A stretch of DNA of 34,503 nt from an uncultured Saprospiraceae bacterium (GCA_937959275.1 CALGLU010000108.1:1-34503); one strand, 5' to 3'; counted from the first letter of the stretch, positions 17,347-27,530 are shown. Numbers and translations are program-made. The notes: generated from the sequence alone by a model not told the origin.

Positions 17347-17541
17347 ATGGAAGGAATTTTTTATCTCACAGATGATCAGAATAAAAAGCGATTTGTTCAA
17401 ATTGACGTGGATAAATACGGAGCTGAATACCTTCAGGATCTCATTGATGGATTAGTAGCGGAGTCTAGAAAGAATGAAGAATCTGTTCCATTAGATGAGG
17501 TAATAAAAGGATTAAAAGAAGCAGGAAAATTAGATGAGTAG
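17347..17541 (+). CDS. Putative antitoxin of a RelE/ParE-type toxin-antitoxin pair
   Basis: 64 residues: a short beta-strand start (GIFYLTDDQNKKRFVQIDVDKYG), then a helix (EYLQDLIDGLVAESRKNE) and the acidic tail VPLDEVIKGLKEAGKLDE, which resembles toxin-binding tails of small antitoxins. The identification rests mostly on context: the toxin reading frame begins at 17534, overlapping the last codons. Antitoxins of this kind usually repress their own promoter. The frame is intact although the toxin is not. Confidence 0.7.
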   Translation: MEGIFYLTDDQNKKRFVQIDVDKYGAEYLQDLIDGLVAESRKNEESVPLDEVIKGLKEAGKLDE

Positions 17542-17790
17542 CTTTAAGATAAGTTTTAAGAAATCTGTAATAAAAGAATTTTATAAATTACCAAAGAAAG
17601 AAATCACACGAATAACTACCTTGATATCCAGTTTATCTATTGATCCTCGCCCTTCAGGCTGTAATAATTAAAAGGCTATGCTAATTTATGGCGGGTTCGT
17701 TCAGGAAATTATAGAGTAATTTACAGTATAGAAGATCAATTACTTGTGGTCGAGATATTAGAGGTTGTTGATAGAAAAGATGCCTACTAA
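17534..17790 (+). pseudogene. RelE/ParE-family toxin, frameshifted
   Basis: Starts at ATG 17534 inside the antitoxin end. Frame one reads MSSFKISFKKSVIKEFYKLP...SLSIDPRPSGCNN and stops at TAA 17669-17671. The typical RelE/ParE second half, LKGYANLWRVRSGNYRVIYS, then LLVVEILEVVDRKDAY, continues one frame over from TTA at 17668 to the TAA ending at 17790. Joined, the protein would be about 85 residues, the usual length. One base is missing near 17663-17667 (between the Cys codon and KL). The toxin would normally cleave ribosome-bound mRNA or inhibit gyrase; this copy should be inactive unless the shift is a sequencing error. Confidence 0.85.
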
Positions 17791-17834
17791 AACAGCAATC
17801 TCGACGAACTAATAGCAAAATTAAGGTCAGTAAT

Positions 17835-18743
17835 CTAAGGCACTTTCTGACCCGTACTTGCCGTCCAGATTTCAAACCACTGCTCATTCGTGATTTTTGT
17901 TTCAAATGCTTCTTTGGCGAGGAGTATGCGCTCCAGTTTAGAGCTTCCTGTGACGGGAAACATACTCACTGGATGATGTAACAAAAACAGATAGGCCATT
18001 AGGTCCAAACTCCAGCCGTATTTATCGGCCACAGTCTTTAGCCTAGCTCTTTGCTCAACAAAGGCATGATCAGCAGAGTCTTGAAATAATTTGCCACCAC
18101 CTAGCGGAGACCAAATCATTGGCTTAAAATGAAATTTCTGACATTGATCAAAAGTACCGTCAAGAAAGGAATCCAATTGTAAAACGGATGCTTGGACCTG
18201 GTTTGTCACCATAGGAACATGGCTTTGTAAATTATCAAGCTGAGTAGGTGAGAAGTTAGAGACACCAAAGTACCACACCTTGCCAGATGCCTTCAAAGCT
18301 CCAAATGCTTCTGCAATTTCATGAAGATTCATTAAAGGACTTGGTCTATGTATCAATAGAATATCAATATACTTTGTCCTCAAATTATTCAAGGATCTAT
18401 CGACACAATCGAGAATGTATGATTTAGTGAGGTTATAGGATTTTATCTTAAAGTCAGGTCTGGCATCGCAGGGATAGCAAATTCCACATTTTGTGATTAA
18501 TTGGACCTTATCTCGTTTTACTGAAGAGCTTTCTAAGGCAGCCCCAAATTCAGCCTCTGTGGTATATCCGCCATAGATATCTGCATGATCAAAGCTTGTA
18601 ATTTCATGCTCAACGCATTGCTCGATTAAAGTGGCCATTTCCTGCGTCCTTAATTTTGCACCCCATGCGCCCCATTTCATAACACCTGCAATGACCTTAG
18701 ACAATTCTGGTCCTTTATTCGCTAATCTTGATTTAAAACCCAT
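17835..18743 (-). CDS. Aldo/keto reductase (YdhF-like)
   Basis: 302 residues, TIM-barrel NAD(P)H-dependent oxidoreductase. The catalytic tetrad is visible: D52 and Y57 in FDHADIYGGY, K85 in LITKCG and H132 in LLIHRPSP. KVWYFGVSNFSPTQLDNL and FPVTGSSKLERI (cofactor binding) are also typical. KYIDILLIHRPSP and the short N terminus resemble E. coli YdhF. Natural substrate unknown. It is divergent from metH, sharing the 176-bp gap 18744-18919, in which I see no clear riboswitch or operator. Confidence 0.92.
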   Translation of the reverse strand: MGFKSRLANKGPELSKVIAGVMKWGAWGAKLRTQEMATLIEQCVEHEITSFDHADIYGGYTTEAEFGAALESSSVKRDKVQLITKCGICYPCDARPDFKIKSYNLTKSYILDCVDRSLNNLRTKYIDILLIHRPSPLMNLHEIAEAFGALKASGKVWYFGVSNFSPTQLDNLQSHVPMVTNQVQASVLQLDSFLDGTFDQCQKFHFKPMIWSPLGGGKLFQDSADHAFVEQRARLKTVADKYGWSLDLMAYLFLLHHPVSMFPVTGSSKLERILLAKEAFETKITNEQWFEIWTASTGQKVP

Positions 18744-18919
18744 GCTTTAAAGATGCAACATTTTTAGAATTGAGCTACATTTTGGGATTAGGCATTAAGT
18801 AAAGATTAATAAAACGTTCGAATATTTGATATAACAATTAAATGGAGTCCTCCAAAATACAAAACAAAGACCTACTAGATTAGTTTATTAGTGCTAACTC
18901 AGTTATTTTTGCGCGCAGT

Positions 18920-21900
18920 ATGACAGAAATCTTAGAACGCATCATAAAAGAACGTATTCTGGTGCTTGATGGCGCCATGGGTACGATGATCCAACGACAC
19001 AAGTTATCAGAAGAGGATTTTAGAGGAGAGCGGTTCGCTGGATTTCACAAAGACATCAAAGGGAATAATGATCTTCTCTCGATCACTCAACCCGAGATCA
19101 TTCGTGAGATACATAAAGAATATTTGAAAGCTGGGGCTGATATCATCGAGACGAATACATTTTCTGGCACCTCTATTGCACAAGCAGACTATGATTTGCA
19201 AGAGGCAGTCTATGATATCAATTATGAATCCGCAAAAGTGGCTAAAGAGGCAGCTACAGAGTTCACTGAAAAAACACCAGACAAACCGAGATTTGTAGCT
19301 GGCGCTATAGGGCCAACCAACCGGACATTATCATTATCACCTGATGTCAACAATCCAGGTTATAGAGCTGTGACCTTTGATGAGATGACGGCAGCCTATT
19401 TAGAACAAGTACGTGCGCTCTGGGATGGAGGTGTTGACCTATTTCTAATTGAGACGGTCTTTGATACATTAAATTGTAAATCAGCACTTTTTGCGCTTGA
19501 TTTATTGTTTGAAGAAAAACAAGCTAAACGCCCTATCATCGTTTCAGGGACGATAACAGATGCCAGTGGACGGACATTAAGCGGTCAGACGACAGAAGCG
19601 TTTTGGATCTCGATAAAACACATGGACTTGTTTGCCGTAGGATTGAACTGTGCTTTGGGAGCAGAAGAAATGAGACCCTATGTGGAAACATTAGCAAAGG
19701 TATCAGATACATATGTGAGTTGCTACCCTAATGCAGGACTTCCAAATGAACTAGGAGAATACGACCAAACGCCTGAGGAAATGCAGCAGCATATCAAGGA
19801 TTTTGCTGGTAACGGCTTTGTCAATATCGTTGGTGGGTGTTGTGGCTCTACGCCAGAACACATCCAAGCGATGGCAGAAGCGGTTAAAGACCTCACGCCG
19901 AGATTACCAAAAGAATCGACAAAGCTGTCCATGTATAGTGGCCTCGAACCTTTGATTGTCCGAGAGAATTTTAATTTCATCAATATAGGAGAACGGACGA
20001 ATGTTACTGGGTCGCGAAAATTTGCTCGGCTTATCAAAGAGAAAAATTATGAAGAGGCCTTGTCTGTAGCGAACCATCAAGTCGAAGGTGGTGCACAGAT
20101 TTTGGATGTCAACATGGATGAAGGCTTACTTGATTCTGAAGAGGAGATGACAACATTTCTCAACTTGATGATGGCAGAACCAGATATCGCTAAGCTGCCT
20201 ATCATGATTGATTCGTCTAAGTTTTCGGTGATTGAGGCTGGGTTGAAATGTGTTCAAGGAAAGTGCATCGTCAACTCTATTTCGATGAAGGAAGGAGTGG
20301 ATCAATTTATAGAGCAAGCAAAGATAGTGCGTCGATATGGTGCTGCTGCTGTGGTGATGGCGTTTGATGAACAAGGACAGGCTGATACAATAGAGCGCAA
20401 AGTGGATATTTGTAAGCGAGCCTATGATATTCTAATTGATCAAGTTGGCTTCCTTCCAGAAGACATCATTTTTGATCCTAATATTTTTGCTATTGCAACA
20501 GGGATAGAAGAGCACAACGAATATGGCATCAACTTTATAGAAGCGACGCGACAGATCAAAGCCCTTTGTCCGGGAGCTAAAATTAGTGGAGGGGTTAGTA
20601 ATATTTCATTTTCCTATCGAGGGAATAATGTGATTAGAGAGGCAATGCATTCAGCCTTCTTATTTCATGCTATTGAAGCGGGAATGGATATGGGTATTGT
20701 AAATGCAGGCTTGATTGAGGTTTATGAAAATATTCCTAAAGAATTATTGACTTTGGTCGAAGATGTACTCTTTAATAGGACTGAGAATGCAACAGATGCT
20801 TTGACAAGCTATGCAGAAACAGTTACATCTGGCGGTAAAAAAATAGTTAAGGATGTAGCGTGGAGAAAATTGCCAGTCAATGAACGGTTGGCACACTCAC
20901 TGGTCAAGGGGATTACTGAATATATTGATGAGGACACAGAAGAAGCCAGACAACAATTTGACAAAGCCTTGCATGTCATCGAAGGACCACTGATGGATGG
21001 GATGAATATCGTTGGTGATTTATTTGGCTCAGGTAAAATGTTTTTGCCACAAGTGGTCAAGAGTGCGCGTGTGATGAAAAAATCTGTTGCATTTCTGACA
21101 CCATTTATTGAAGAAGAAAAAGCGGTGGGAAGTACGGTCAAGGGTAAAATATTAATGGCGACTGTAAAAGGTGATGTTCATGATATTGGTAAAAATATAG
21201 TTGGTGTCGTCTTGTCATGTAATAATTATGACATCATTGATTTGGGCGTGATGGTGCCAGCCAAGAAAATACTAGATGAAGCAATCGCCCATAATGTTGA
21301 CATCATTGGACTGAGCGGACTCATCACGCCCTCACTGGATGAGATGGTCTACGTGGCGAGTGAGATGGAGCGAAGAAACATTGATATTCCTCTTTTGATT
21401 GGTGGTGCGACGACATCTAAAACACACACAGCGCTAAAAATAGAACCAGCATTCTCGGGAGTCACTGTACATGTACTCGATGCGTCGAAGAGTGTTGCAG
21501 TTGTCAGTAATCTCACAACGGATAATGAGGATGTCAAATCTAATTTTATTCTTGATGTCAAGAACGATTTGGAGCGAGTGCGTGTGAGCAGAATCAAGCG
21601 AGACGATTCTAAAAAATATCTTTCTATAGCAGATGCTAGACAAAAGAAAGTTGATGTTGATTGGGCTGCGTATACAGCACATCAACCGACGTTTATTGGT
21701 GCGAAAGCCTTGCCATGCTATTCTTTAGCTGAGTTAGCTGAGTATATCGATTGGACACCATTCTTTTCGAGTTGGCAATTGGCTGGGAAGTATCCGGCAA
21801 TCTTAACAGATGAGGTGGTCGGAGTAGAAGCCACAAAGTTGTTAGCAGATGCGCAGGCAATGCTAGCTCAACTTATCTCAGAAAACTGGTTGACGGCGAA

Positions 21901-22591
21901 TGGCATCATTGGCTTATATCCAGCGAATAGTGATGGAGATGACATCATAGTCTATACTGATGAAACTAGAACAGTAGAGCGAGGGCGGATTTATAATTTG
22001 CGTCAACAGCGTAAGAAGGCGGCGACTCTGCCTCAGTATTGTTTGAGTGATTTTGTAGCGCCAGTGGGTTCGGGAGTGGCTGATTACGTGGGTGGCTTTG
22101 CGGTGACGGCGGGCAAGAATATAGAGGAGCGTGTGAAGCATTTTGAAGAAACTCAGGATGATTACAATGCGATTATGTTGAAGGCTTTGGCGGATCGATT
22201 TGCGGAGGCGTTTGCTGAGCGGATGCATGAGCGTGTGAGGCAAGAGTTTTGGGGATATAGTCCAGAGAGCTTATCAGCAGAAGCACTAATCAAAGAAGAA
22301 TATAAAGGCATTCGCCCTGCGCCAGGCTATCCTGCCTGTCCCAATCATACGCAGAAAGAGTTTTTATTTGACTTACTTGATGTGGAGAAGCATACAGGTA
22401 TTTCATTGACAGAAAGCTTGGCGATGTATCCAGCAGCGTCTGTGAGTGGCTGGTATATTGCTCATCCGGATGCTAAGTATTTTGGTTTAGGAAAAATCTC
22501 TGAAGATCAAGTAGAGGATTTTGCAGTTCGTAAAGGTATGGATCTTGATTTGGCTAAGAAGTGGTTGTCTCCGGTGATGAGGGATGCTTAA
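18920..22591 (+). CDS. metH: Cobalamin-dependent methionine synthase
   Basis: 1223 residues, the full four-module length of MetH. Homocysteine module about 1-325, with zinc ligands C244 (GLNCALG), C307 and C308 ([10 protein letters not shown]). Methyltetrahydrofolate (pterin-binding) module about 345-610 ([36 protein letters not shown]). Cobalamin cap and binding modules about 640-890; the lower cobalt ligand is H754 in [15 protein letters not shown], with the downstream [13 protein letters not shown] and [13 protein letters not shown]. Reactivation (SAM-binding) module about 905-1220, with [12 protein letters not shown]. Transfers methyl from methyl-THF to homocysteine through methylcobalamin in the cytoplasm. 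No other methionine gene is adjacent. Confidence 0.98.
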   Translation: MTEILERIIKERILVLDGAMGTMIQRHKLSEEDFRGERFAGFHKDIKGNNDLLSITQPEIIREIHKEYLKAGADIIETNTFSGTSIAQADYDLQEAVYDINYESAKVAKEAATEFTEKTPDKPRFVAGAIGPTNRTLSLSPDVNNPGYRAVTFDEMTAAYLEQVRALWDGGVDLFLIETVFDTLNCKSALFALDLLFEEKQAKRPIIVSGTITDASGRTLSGQTTEAFWISIKHMDLFAVGLNCALGAEEMRPYVETLAKVSDTYVSCYPNAGLPNELGEYDQTPEEMQQHIKDFAGNGFVNIVGGCCGSTPEHIQAMAEAVKDLTPRLPKESTKLSMYSGLEPLIVRENFNFINIGERTNVTGSRKFARLIKEKNYEEALSVANHQVEGGAQILDVNMDEGLLDSEEEMTTFLNLMMAEPDIAKLPIMIDSSKFSVIEAGLKCVQGKCIVNSISMKEGVDQFIEQAKIVRRYGAAAVVMAFDEQGQADTIERKVDICKRAYDILIDQVGFLPEDIIFDPNIFAIATGIEEHNEYGINFIEATRQIKALCPGAKISGGVSNISFSYRGNNVIREAMHSAFLFHAIEAGMDMGIVNAGLIEVYENIPKELLTLVEDVLFNRTENATDALTSYAETVTSGGKKIVKDVAWRKLPVNERLAHSLVKGITEYIDEDTEEARQQFDKALHVIEGPLMDGMNIVGDLFGSGKMFLPQVVKSARVMKKSVAFLTPFIEEEKAVGSTVKGKILMATVKGDVHDIGKNIVGVVLSCNNYDIIDLGVMVPAKKILDEAIAHNVDIIGLSGLITPSLDEMVYVASEMERRNIDIPLLIGGATTSKTHTALKIEPAFSGVTVHVLDASKSVAVVSNLTTDNEDVKSNFILDVKNDLERVRVSRIKRDDSKKYLSIADARQKKVDVDWAAYTAHQPTFIGAKALPCYSLAELAEYIDWTPFFSSWQLAGKYPAILTDEVVGVEATKLLADAQAMLAQLISENWLTANGIIGLYPANSDGDDIIVYTDETRTVERGRIYNLRQQRKKAATLPQYCLSDFVAPVGSGVADYVGGFAVTAGKNIEERVKHFEETQDDYNAIMLKALADRFAEAFAERMHERVRQEFWGYSPESLSAEALIKEEYKGIRPAPGYPACPNHTQKEFLFDLLDVEKHTGISLTESLAMYPAASVSGWYIAHPDAKYFGLGKISEDQVEDFAVRKGMDLDLAKKWLSPVMRDA

Positions 22592-22653
22592 TGAAGAGTA
22601 AGGTTTTAGCATTAGCTATTTGTGCGATCATGTCAATAGGAAGTTTCTTTTAA
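22591..22653 (+). other. 20-codon signal-peptide-like mini-ORF overlapping the metH stop
   Basis: ATG at 22591 shares a base with the metH TAA. It encodes 20 residues, [20 protein letters not shown], and stops. This is the shape of a bare signal peptide: either the start of a decayed exported-protein gene or a chance frame. No continuation is recognisable in the other frames. Confidence 0.35.
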
Positions 22654-22938
22654 AATTAAAATACGATCAAATCTTTGAAAACTGAACTGAGTCGAATAGA
22701 ACTCTATTGATACAGGTACACTGTAATAGCAAGTCCGAACTAACCATGTTGAAACAACACATCAAAGAAGAAATAGAAATCACACTAAGATCTTAAAAAG
22801 CCGAACGGATCACAAGCTGTGATAACTCCATATCTCTACCTCGGAACGATGGATAGATCACATAGTTTATTATTCGTTTTTAAATCACTTCAACACCATA
22901 TTTATTATCTTGTAGGAAACATAGTTAAAACGCAGAGT
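22592..22938. other. Intergenic region upstream of the sugar operon, 347 bp
   Basis: Apart from the mini-ORF at 22591 nothing coding is supported. The region ahead of 22939 is open in the frame of the oxidoreductase back to 22819, but that extension has no conserved features and precedes the Tat signal, so I leave it out of the gene. A short stem (TACAG/CTGTA near 22711-22725) is weak. The operon promoter must lie here. Confidence 0.5.
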
Positions 22939-24282
22939 ATGCTGAAACACACAAACACTAGAAGGAATTTTATTAAAAAGGGATCCATGGCAGCAGTTGC
23001 GGGAAGCCTTATGTATTCCTGTAGTGCTAAAAGTTACTCCCGCATAATGGGTGCAAATGATAGAATTCAAGTATCTGTGATGGGTGTCAATAGCCGAGGC
23101 AATGCGTTGGCTCAGAATTTTGCTAGCCAAGAAAGTTGTGATGTTATTCATATTTGTGATGTAGATAGCCGGGCCATTACGAAGTGTATGACTGCATTAA
23201 AAGACCGCCAGGATATAAAAGCAAGTGCGCATACGGATGTTCGAAAATCATTAGAAAGCAAAGATGTAGACGCCTTGGTTATCGCTGCGCCAGACCATTG
23301 GCACGCACCGGCAGCGTTGCTAGCGATGCAAGCCGGCAAGCATGTTTACCTTGAAAAACCTTGTAGTCATAATCCTAAAGAAGGTGAAATCCTTGTCAAA
23401 GCGGCGAAGCAATATGACAAAATTGTCCAAATGGGAAATCAACGTCGGTCATGGCCGAATGTCGTTGAAGGTATTAACGCGGTAAAGAATGGCGCGATTG
23501 GTCGTGTCTATTTTGGGAAGGGTTGGTATTCGAATAACAGAGCATCAATCGGTATAGGAAAAGAGACAGCTGTACCAGATTGGTTAGATTGGGAATTATG
23601 GCAAGGTCCTGCCCCAAGAAGAAATTATAAAGACAATATTGTTCACTACAACTGGCATTGGTTATGGCATTGGGGTACAGGTGAAGCTTTAAACAATGGT
23701 ACGCATATGATCGATCTTTTGCGTTGGGGAATGCAGGTGGATTATCCGACGAAAGTGAGTTCTAATGGAGGCCGTTACCGATATCAAGACGATTGGGAAA
23801 CACCTGATACACAAGTCATCAATCTTGATTTTGATAATGGCATGACGATGTCTTGGGAAGGACGAAGTTGCAATGGGAAGAATATCGAAGGAAGCTCAGT
23901 AGGCGTTATGTTTTATGGGGAAAAGGGTAGCCTGCTAATTCCTAGTGGAAATAGTTACACGCAGTTCGATCTGGATGGCAAAGTGGTGAAAGAAGTAAAA
24001 CATAGCCTAGTCGTAGATCCCTTAAATAAAAGTAATCCTTCAGAAATTTTAGATGCTTACCACATTCAAAATATGTTTGACGGGATTAGAAGCGGCAGTA
24101 ATTTAAATGCAGGTATAGATTCTGGACATAAAAGCACGCTACTCGTTCAGTTGGGCAACATAGCCCAAAGAACAGGAGGCTCGCTAAACATCGATCCCAC
24201 CAATGGTCATATTTTGAATAATGTTAATGCTCAAAAACTATGGGATCGCTCCTACGAGAAGGGTTGGGAAATGAAATTGTAA
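22939..24282 (+). CDS. Tat-exported Gfo/Idh/MocA family oxidoreductase
   Basis: 447 residues from the ATG at 22939. I prefer this to the longer frame from 22819 because it puts the twin-arginine signal at the N terminus (TRRNFIKKGS, residues 7-16). The Rossmann motif VSVMGVNSRGNALAQ follows, then HICDVDSR (end of strand 2), APDHWHAPAAL and the catalytic-lysine motif YLEKPCSHNP (K140). The C-terminal domain has NWHWLWHWGTGEALNNGTHMIDLLRWGM and DNGMTMSWEGRS, typical of the exported subgroup in Bacteroidota and Planctomycetes. An NAD(P)-dependent sugar oxidoreductase that probably carries its bound cofactor into the periplasm. First gene of the operon; 10 bp to the next. Confidence 0.9.
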   Translation: MLKHTNTRRNFIKKGSMAAVAGSLMYSCSAKSYSRIMGANDRIQVSVMGVNSRGNALAQNFASQESCDVIHICDVDSRAITKCMTALKDRQDIKASAHTDVRKSLESKDVDALVIAAPDHWHAPAALLAMQAGKHVYLEKPCSHNPKEGEILVKAAKQYDKIVQMGNQRRSWPNVVEGINAVKNGAIGRVYFGKGWYSNNRASIGIGKETAVPDWLDWELWQGPAPRRNYKDNIVHYNWHWLWHWGTGEALNNGTHMIDLLRWGMQVDYPTKVSSNGGRYRYQDDWETPDTQVINLDFDNGMTMSWEGRSCNGKNIEGSSVGVMFYGEKGSLLIPSGNSYTQFDLDGKVVKEVKHSLVVDPLNKSNPSEILDAYHIQNMFDGIRSGSNLNAGIDSGHKSTLLVQLGNIAQRTGGSLNIDPTNGHILNNVNAQKLWDRSYEKGWEMKL

Positions 24283-24292
24283 ACCAATAGCC

Positions 24293-25279
24293 ATGGAGTC
24301 AAGACGGTCTTTTATACATAAATTAGGCAACTGCACTGCTGTGTCCTCATTTGCTTTGGCTGCACCTCTTCCCTTAGTTTCAAAGTTGATTAATAAATCT
24401 ATACATACTATAAAGCCCTTTACAATCGGGATCATTGGAGCAGAAAACTCGCATACGGCAGGTTTTGGAAAATTGTTCAACATCGACAAGAGCTTTCCAG
24501 GAATGGAAGTAAAGTATGTTTGGGGTGAAACGGAAGCCTTTGCCAAAAAAGCAATGGCAGGCGGTCATATTCCCCACATGGTACAAGACCCCAAGGATAT
24601 GCTTGGTAAAATCGATGGCCTTATTGTTGACCATCGACATGGAAAATTTCATTTAGAACCTGCTATCCCTTTTATAGAAGCAGGCATTCCAACATTTATC
24701 GACAAGCCATTTTGCTATCGTGCAGCAGAAGGAAAAGCATTTTTAGAGTTAGCTCGTAAACAGGGTACGCCAGTCACTTCGTTTAGTTCTATCGCACACA
24801 GTTACGAGACCTTCGCAATTAAAGAACAACTGAAAAACATAAAGGACATAAACCAAGTTGTACGTTATGGTCCTGTTGATTTGGAATCTAAATATGGCGG
24901 TGTTTTTTTCTATGGCGCGCATATCGTTCAACCTTTACTTTATTTGTTCGGCGACAATGTTCAAAAGGTACAGGTACATCAAAATGGAAAGAACAGTAGC
25001 GCAAGTCTTGCTTTCAAAGATGGCATGCTAGCAACCCTCGTGTTTACAACTAAAAAATATGGCTGGAGTACACATGTCGAAACGGAGGAAGGCATCATTC
25101 CTTTAACGTCAGGTATTGAAGAAGAAGAAAAGCCTGGTCTGAATTATGTCGATATGGTGAACATGTTTATAACTGGGAAAGAGCCTCGAAGCCACGAAAG
25201 TATTATTCACTGCGTGGCTGTATTGGAAGCGCTTGAAAAATCAGTCGCAAGTAGCCAATGGGAAGAAGTGCTTTCCTAA
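24293..25279 (+). CDS. Second Tat-signal Gfo/Idh/MocA-like oxidoreductase
   Basis: 328 residues. N-terminal SRRSFIHKLGN (3-13) followed by a hydrophobic stretch is a Tat-type signal. The Rossmann motif is TIGIIGAENSHTAGFGK (44-60), and the catalytic motif is IDKPFCYRAAEG (K138 in place of the EKP form). GGVFFYGAHIVQPLLYLFG supplies the conserved His of the C-terminal domain. It is shorter than its neighbour and only distantly related, so it is not a recent duplicate. Probably acts on a related sugar in the same pathway. Confidence 0.85.
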   Translation: MESRRSFIHKLGNCTAVSSFALAAPLPLVSKLINKSIHTIKPFTIGIIGAENSHTAGFGKLFNIDKSFPGMEVKYVWGETEAFAKKAMAGGHIPHMVQDPKDMLGKIDGLIVDHRHGKFHLEPAIPFIEAGIPTFIDKPFCYRAAEGKAFLELARKQGTPVTSFSSIAHSYETFAIKEQLKNIKDINQVVRYGPVDLESKYGGVFFYGAHIVQPLLYLFGDNVQKVQVHQNGKNSSASLAFKDGMLATLVFTTKKYGWSTHVETEEGIIPLTSGIEEEEKPGLNYVDMVNMFITGKEPRSHESIIHCVAVLEALEKSVASSQWEEVLS

Positions 25280-25300
25280 TTAATTAATACCACGATTAAC

Positions 25301-26533
25301 ATGAAAACAATTTCTGTACTAATATTCACTTTGATGCTTACATCATCTATTTACATGCCTAACGAAAAAATCACCATCCAAGGTTTATTGTATTCGGATG
25401 AGAGTTATGCTACCATTACCATGGAGAATGGAAACATATCATCGATAGAGAAATCGAATCAAGCTAACTATCGGCAGGCAAGTCCAAAAAATACGGCTGA
25501 TGTTTACATCGCTCCAGGATTAATCGATATCCAAATCAATGGATATATGGGTGTCGATTTTTCAGGCCCTAAGCTGACTGTCGAAGGTGTAAGAAAAGCG
25601 ACTAAAGCCCTTTGGAAAGCTGGTGTCACTTCCTACTTCCCAACCATTATTACAAGTGATATCGATCGCATCAAAAAGAACTTTGCTGTTTTAGCAGAAG
25701 CTAGACAAGACCCTGAGATAGGCAAATCCATTCCTTGGTTTCATTTGGAAGGGCCCTACATTTCTCCCTTCCCAGGATTTCGTGGTGCACATTTAGAAAA
25801 ATACATTAAGACTCCCGATTGGGATGAATTTTTAGACATACAAAAAGCTGCCAATAATGGTATCAAGATTATTACTGTTGCACCAGAATTAAAGGGAGCT
25901 ATCCCATTTATCAAGAAGTGCGTTGAAAGCGGGGTTATTGTTTCGTTGGGCCATCATAACGGAACAGCTAAAGAGATTCAGGCAGCTGTTGACGCTGGGG
26001 CTACTATGGCGACACATCTCGGTAACGGATGCGCTAACCAAATCAATCGACATGATAATCCACTGTGGCCACAGTTGTCAAACGATGCGATTACCGCTAC
26101 TATCATTGCTGATGGGTTCCACTTGAGAAGAGAAGAAGTGCGTACGTTTTACAAAGTCAAAGGTGTTGAGAAGACCATCTTGGTATCTGATGCGCTTGAT
26201 CTGGCGGGTCTTCCTCCTGGAGAATATACACGTGGCGAACGCACCTTAGTATTAACCCCTGATGTTGTACAACTCCCTAAAGAAAATGTACTAGCAGGGG
26301 CAGCCTCCCCAATCAGTAAATGTGTGGGCGTGGTCATGGAGTACACCGAATGTGGACTTAAAAATGCTATTCAAATGGCGAGCACAAATCCGGCGAAACT
26401 ATTTTCCCTTGAAGACATAGGTGAAATTGAGATTGGCAAACGTGGCGATTTAATTCAATTTACCATGGAAGACAATCGAATGAAAATTTTGAAAACCTAT
26501 GTGAACGGTTCATTGGTATATTCACTGGATTGA
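25301..26533 (+). CDS. nagA: N-acetylglucosamine-6-phosphate deacetylase-like amidohydrolase
   Basis: 410 residues, amidohydrolase-fold NagA family. Visible: APGLIDIQINGYMGVDF (71-87), metal ligand E150 in WFHLEGPYISP, H218 in VSLGHHNGT, H239 in GATMATHLGNG and the catalytic D297 in ILVSDALDLAG. NagA removes acetate from GlcNAc-6-P in the cytoplasm. Oddity: the first 18 residues, MKTISVLIFTLMLTSSIY, look like a signal peptide; an alternative start at M19 (25355) would give a normal cytoplasmic enzyme. Gene 3 of the operon. Confidence 0.88.
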   Translation: MKTISVLIFTLMLTSSIYMPNEKITIQGLLYSDESYATITMENGNISSIEKSNQANYRQASPKNTADVYIAPGLIDIQINGYMGVDFSGPKLTVEGVRKATKALWKAGVTSYFPTIITSDIDRIKKNFAVLAEARQDPEIGKSIPWFHLEGPYISPFPGFRGAHLEKYIKTPDWDEFLDIQKAANNGIKIITVAPELKGAIPFIKKCVESGVIVSLGHHNGTAKEIQAAVDAGATMATHLGNGCANQINRHDNPLWPQLSNDAITATIIADGFHLRREEVRTFYKVKGVEKTILVSDALDLAGLPPGEYTRGERTLVLTPDVVQLPKENVLAGAASPISKCVGVVMEYTECGLKNAIQMASTNPAKLFSLEDIGEIEIGKRGDLIQFTMEDNRMKILKTYVNGSLVYSLD

Positions 26534-26537
26534 ATGA

Positions 26538-27530
26538 ATGTCCTTAACCAAAGGAAATATGAATTTTGACAAAGTATTAAAATTAGCAGCAAAAGGGGAT
26601 TTAAAAGGAGTACAAACTATTTTAGAAGAAAATCCAAATATTCTTAATACAGCAAGTGAAGGTCATAACCGCACATTATTATGGGAAGCAGTGAATGGTA
26701 ATAGAATGGAATTAATAGAATATTTGATAGAGGAAGGGGCGAAAGTTAATATACCAGGAAGATATAGAAGTCAAACGTTTGTTTTGTTAAAGCCATATAG
26801 CGTAGCTCATAAAAAGAGAAAAGAAGATCTGAAAGAATATTTAATATCAAAAGGGCATGTCATGGATATATTTTCGATAGCGTACAGTGGAACGATATCG
26901 GAATTAGAGTCAACCGTTAGAAAAAATAAAAGCCTAATAAATAAGCGGCAAAAAGAAGATAAAGTATGGCATGTTACTCCATTACACTTTGCATTATCAG
27001 GCGAAAATGAATCAACCTTAATAAGACTACTAGAGTTAGGTGCAAATGTAAAAGAGTATTCAAAATTGCTCTACGAGATTGGATGTAGAAGAAATCGATT
27101 AGACCTAATAAAATTGATTACTAAATATGGTGGTAATCCAAAAGAAGTTGATGTTCCCTCCGTATTTTATGCTACAAACAAAGAAATCATAGACTATTTT
27201 ATAAACGAAGGCTTAGATGCAGATAAATTATTTGGCCATGGTTGGCCACCGATCGTTTACATGTCAAGAGGAGATAAAGGAGAGCATCCGCAAAAAATTA
27301 GGGAGCTAATAAAGTATGTAAAAGATATAAATGCACAGACTGCCAAAGGAGTATCCGCACTACATGCTTGCTCAAAAGCTGGTTATTTATCGGTGTTACA
27401 AATATTGTTAAATGCAGGAGGGCAAATTAATATAAGAGATAATTCAGGGAGAACTGCTTTGTATTATTCAAGAAAATATAAGAGAAAGAAAGTTGAAAAA
27501 TATTTAATGGAAAATGGAGGAACTGAATGA
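26538..27530 (+). CDS. Ankyrin-repeat protein inserted in the sugar operon
   Basis: 330 residues, alternatively 323 from ATG 26559, which is preceded by AAAGGA. Ankyrin repeats: about 13-72 (KGDLKGVQTILEENPNILN, TLLWEAVNGNRMELIEYLIEEGAKVN), 140-175 (THLHFALS-type TPLHFALSGENESTLIRLLELGANV), and 260-328 (GVSALHACSKAGYLSVLQILLNAGGQIN, GRTALYYSRKYKRKKVEKYLMENGG). No signal or membrane segment. The base composition is clearly more A+T-rich and rich in AAA/ATA codons than nagA and the transporter around it, which points to later insertion. The stop overlaps the transporter start by 4 bp (ATGA). Role unknown; a protein-binding scaffold. Confidence 0.85.
   Translation: MSLTKGNMNFDKVLKLAAKGDLKGVQTILEENPNILNTASEGHNRTLLWEAVNGNRMELIEYLIEEGAKVNIPGRYRSQTFVLLKPYSVAHKKRKEDLKEYLISKGHVMDIFSIAYSGTISELESTVRKNKSLINKRQKEDKVWHVTPLHFALSGENESTLIRLLELGANVKEYSKLLYEIGCRRNRLDLIKLITKYGGNPKEVDVPSVFYATNKEIIDYFINEGLDADKLFGHGWPPIVYMSRGDKGEHPQKIRELIKYVKDINAQTAKGVSALHACSKAGYLSVLQILLNAGGQINIRDNSGRTALYYSRKYKRKKVEKYLMENGGTE

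Noticed and set aside
18744-18919. SAM, SAH or cobalamin riboswitch upstream of metH
   Set aside because: No matching stems or conserved boxes were recognisable in the 176-bp gap.
22819-22938. 40-residue N-terminal extension of the Gfo/Idh/MocA gene
   Set aside because: It would place the twin-arginine signal internally and shows no conserved features; the ATG at 22939 is better.
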